Source of the DNA: Spirosoma pollinicola
Lineage (GTDB): Bacteria; Bacteroidota; Bacteroidia; Cytophagales; Spirosomataceae
Assembly: GCF_002831565.1 (NCBI RefSeq)
Contig: NZ_CP025096.1
Coordinates: 2,271,027-2,335,026, forward strand
Length of the DNA: 64,000 bases
Direction: 5' to 3'
In this document: positions 61,896 to 64,000 of the stretch, piece after piece
Layout: every line of letters begins with the position of its first letter
Position numbering within the stretch: the first letter of the stretch is position 1
Notes under the pieces: model-generated
What the model was told of the DNA's origin: nothing
The model's database searches: none
What the model saw: the letters and a program-made list of their open reading frames with translations, nothing else
Made by a program: the position numbers and the translations under genes

Positions 61896-62392
61896 TCTAT
61901 ATTGCCATTACCGTAACCTGATAGGGTCAATACCTAATTCGTTCATTAAAAGCCAATCGAAGTTTATTTATTGAACTTGTAACCTACTGTTAATCAGTCA
62001 ATTTTGGCCGAATTAAGCTTTTGAAAAAATCGTTCACGAAAACGCTTCAATAATTGAACTACTAACCTGGGTAACCAACCTGCCAAGTCCGCTAACTTGT
62101 GAACCTAAAATCGTTCACGAAAAGGTTGCCTTTTATGGACGCACGCTATGAAAAGTACAACTAGTTAACAAACTCAGATCGCCTGTTGCTTCAATCGTAA
62201 TAACGGAAAAATTCTACTTTGAGCATTCGGTCAGTGCGGTGCTGGTACGAAGATCAACAAAGGCCTATTCGCTACTGTATTTCCTCAATTAACGGTTGTG
62301 AATGCGTTGCCCCTTAACCAGTTTAGATACTTTAATTTAATCCAGCTTTACTCCCTGTAAATTCCAGGTAACCGACTTACCCCTACACAAAA
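61896..62392. other. Gene-free stretch with a 16-bp direct repeat
   Basis: No gene is seen after the array. AAATCGTTCACGAAAA occurs at 62027-62042 and again at 62108-62123, 81 bp apart, and a related CGTTCACGA lies at about 45611 upstream of the YhcG gene. The meaning is unknown. Confidence 0.5.
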
Positions 62393-62417
62393 AGAACAGG
62401 CTTTGGCGGCCTGTTCT
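62393..62417 (-). terminator. Rho-independent terminator of the cold-shock gene
   Basis: A 9-bp stem (AGAACAGGC at 62393-62401 and its complement at 62409-62417), followed on the minus strand by TTTTGTG. It lies 33 bp past the stop of the cold-shock gene. Confidence 0.75.
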
Positions 62418-62450
62418 CCCCTTGACTGCCTTCTGACCGACCCAATGGCC

Positions 62451-62642
62451 TTAGGTGCGTTTGACGTTGACCGCATTCAAGCCCTTCTTACCCTGCTCGA
62501 CATTGTAGGTTACTTTGTCGTTTTCCCGAAGTTCTTCGCTGGTCGCTGAAATGTGCACAAACACATCCTCACCCCCGTCGTCGGGTTTAATAAAGCCGAA
62601 GCCTTTACTCTCATTGAAAAATTTGACACTCCCTGTTGGCAT
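62451..62642 (-). CDS. Cold-shock domain protein (CspA family)
   Basis: A 63-residue protein from the ATG at 62642 ([21 protein letters not shown]); the 15 extra residues from 62687 are not family-like. It contains the two RNA-binding motifs of the cold-shock fold, [11 protein letters not shown] (RNP1) and DVFVHISA (RNP2). Single-domain Csp proteins bind single-stranded RNA and act as RNA chaperones, often at low temperature or in stationary phase. It is a single-gene unit ending in the terminator at 62393-62417. Its promoter should lie in 62643-62840. Confidence 0.93.
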   Translation of the reverse strand: MPTGSVKFFNESKGFGFIKPDDGGEDVFVHISATSEELRENDKVTYNVEQGKKGLNAVNVKRT

Positions 62643-62823
62643 TGTAATACGGTTAAAGTTTGGCTCAAGGACGCCAGAAGTGGCCAACTTACCAAACAGG
62701 GTTATTGACTGGTAGGCTTCTGATAGCGTGTTTGCCTAGTAGCCTGGTTCTTTCGTGGCCTTTAAGGTCTGACTAATTTTGGATGAAAAGTCGTTAAAGT
62801 AGGCTATGCAGCAAAATGATTAC

Positions 62824-62846
62824 AGAATTGTAAATTGTACAATTCT
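62824..62846. repeat. Short inverted repeat
   Basis: AGAATTGTA and TACAATTCT (9-bp arms, 5-nt loop) lie about 180 bp upstream of the cold-shock start and 180 bp before the gene at 63028. It may be an operator for either. The rest of 62643-63027 shows nothing definite. Confidence 0.35.
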
Positions 62847-63027
62847 TAGTCAAGTTGCATATGATATCTTATGTTAAGAAACTATTCTAAGAAATGACTC
62901 CTAACCCGAGGTGATAAAACAGGGTAAAATAAGCGCCCTAAAATGAGCTAGGTTACCACGCGACAGAGCCGCAACAAAGTAGTAGATTTGCGGCCACAAA
63001 ACCCCCTTAAGCGGGGCTGATAAGGTG

Positions 63028-63303
63028 ATGGAAAAAGAACTTGGAGCCAAAAATTTAGTACAGTTTCGCCTAACGGGTACACCCGACGGGAACCTACTGG
63101 TGAGCTTCTACCAGCTGGATGTCTTTAACGAGAAAGCCGTCAACTGGCATATTGCCGGGCTGTTAGTGGAGAACAAGCTAGGCGCTCGTGTGCTTTATGA
63201 GGGGAATTTGTCAAACAATACCGCTTATCAAACGGCGGTCCATAATCTTTTGGAGCGGGTGAATGTGTACGTTAATTGCGTCCGGATCGAGATAGTAAAA
63301 TAG
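63028..63303 (+). CDS. Hypothetical 91-residue protein
   Basis: The frame starts ATGGAAAAAGAACTTGG at 63028 (a GTG three bases before is also open). The protein (LVQFRLTGTPDGNLLVSFYQ; NEKAVNWHIAGLLVENKLG; LLERVNVYVNCVRIEIVK) looks like a small soluble alpha/beta protein without signal peptide. No family is recognised. Codon texture is consistent with a real gene. Confidence 0.5.
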   Translation: MEKELGAKNLVQFRLTGTPDGNLLVSFYQLDVFNEKAVNWHIAGLLVENKLGARVLYEGNLSNNTAYQTAVHNLLERVNVYVNCVRIEIVK

Positions 63304-63449
63304 CGGCTTTTCGGTATTTGGTTAACATAATTGCACTTATACAACAAATTAGATTATGGAGAAAATAGTTGCTAGTGACTACAGAAGCCTTAAACTCGCC
63401 TATGTTGAGGTCAAATTACACCGCTTCGACTAAACCCCGCTGACACAGT

Positions 63450-63701
63450 TCAGCGAGCACTCCCAGGGTACAAGCCAATGCTATTGCAAAAAGAAACAAG
63501 CTCATCAATTAAACGAGTTAATGATGAGCCCAGATCTAATCTGTCTCTCAAATGCAAAAGATAGGATGTACTTCTAAGTAGTAGTTCAGTGCTAGTAAAA
63601 CTATAATCGATTATTTCTTGCAGATTTTGGGATTCTTTTTCATCTATTAACTCAAGCTGAAAGATTATTGAGTCAAGCACCTCTAAATAATTCATAATCA
63701 T
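63450..63701 (-). CDS. Hypothetical 83-residue helical protein
   Basis: The frame from ATG 63701 (MIMNYLEVLDSIIFQLELID) encodes an acidic, helix-rich protein (ESQNLQEIIDYSFTSTELLL; YLLHLRDRLDLGSSLTRLID). It has no signal peptide and no recognised family. The region 63304-63449 and the last 300 bp of the window show no gene that I can support. Confidence 0.4.
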   Translation of the reverse strand: MIMNYLEVLDSIIFQLELIDEKESQNLQEIIDYSFTSTELLLRSTSYLLHLRDRLDLGSSLTRLIDELVSFCNSIGLYPGSAR

Positions 63702-64000
63702 ATCATAACAAGATTACAGTATGACTCTTAGAAATGTACAAGCCAGGTTATATAGGAAGTTTGTACGTTTCTACAATCTGTTGTATAACTAACTTTATGT
63801 AAAGGGAATAAAGCTAGAAAGAAGTATCTATTACTAGCAATGCTGCTCTTGGTTTTATTACAATCACAAACTATTGCTTTACACGTTGATAAGTGCTTAT
63901 CGTTGGAATGGTTTTCCAACCGGATTTTGTGTTGTAGGTTCGCTCAACTCCATCTATCCTAAATTCATCTGCGTTTGTGTAAGTCAGTGGGTAAGCTTTT

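Noticed and set aside
63728-63919. A 63-codon minus-strand frame at the window end
   Set aside because: No features beyond an open frame.

Overview
The window looks like chromosomal DNA from a Bacteroidota bacterium of the Cytophagales, probably a Spirosoma-like genus. The support is a TonB-dependent receptor with a carboxypeptidase-regulatory-like N-terminus, several LytTR/LytS-type two-component pairs, many signal-peptide proteins of Bacteroidota type, TAnnTTTG-like -7 boxes with little Shine-Dalgarno signal, and the mix of S41, S8 and CPBP proteases. The genus is an inference; no rRNA or marker gene is present.

Layout. 1-10.9 kb: mostly minus-strand envelope genes (partial SPFH protein, MFS exporter, penicillin-binding-like serine hydrolase, S41 protease with a DUF4386 protein, outer-membrane barrel, CPBP protease, TonB-dependent receptor). 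11.3-17.6 kb: two LytTR signalling loci. The minus-strand pair (regulator plus kinase) shares a 21-bp-spaced direct-repeat element with the barrel gene and the receptor gene. The plus-strand locus is regulator, kinase, kinase, a 42-aa peptide resembling a Bacteroidota class I lanthipeptide leader, and a receiver domain without its catalytic residues. 18-26 kb: cupin, two decayed minus-strand genes, an M23-fold protein, and two SDR-AraC modules arranged as mirror images. 26-30.6 kb: a decaying accessory patch with gene remnants, an IS982-like element carrying an amber codon, a CHAT-domain fragment cut by that element, and an IS1182-like element. 30.9-45.2 kb: a hybrid one-protein two-component regulator followed by exported proteins, including a five-member family of small lipocalin-like proteins (two of them broken), a di-haem peroxidase, an agmatine-deiminase-type enzyme and a subtilase. 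45.3-62 kb: a 149-bp MITE, a YhcG-type nuclease, a WYL regulator, a full type I-B-like cas operon (cas6-cas5-cas8-cas7-cas3-cas4-cas1-cas2) and a CRISPR array of 78 identical 29-bp repeats plus one degenerate terminal repeat. 62-64 kb: cold-shock protein and small hypothetical genes.

How it fits together. The CRISPR locus looks complete and transcribed in one direction: WYL regulator, palindromes before cas6, tightly packed cas genes, a 218-bp leader with a strong hairpin and a Bacteroidota-type -7 box, then the array. The LytTR part may link envelope genes to a two-component system through a shared operator, and may include a peptide signal. The rest of the accessory DNA shows active decay: tandem-duplication frameshifts of 5 bp and 2 bp, nonsense codons, and IS insertions.
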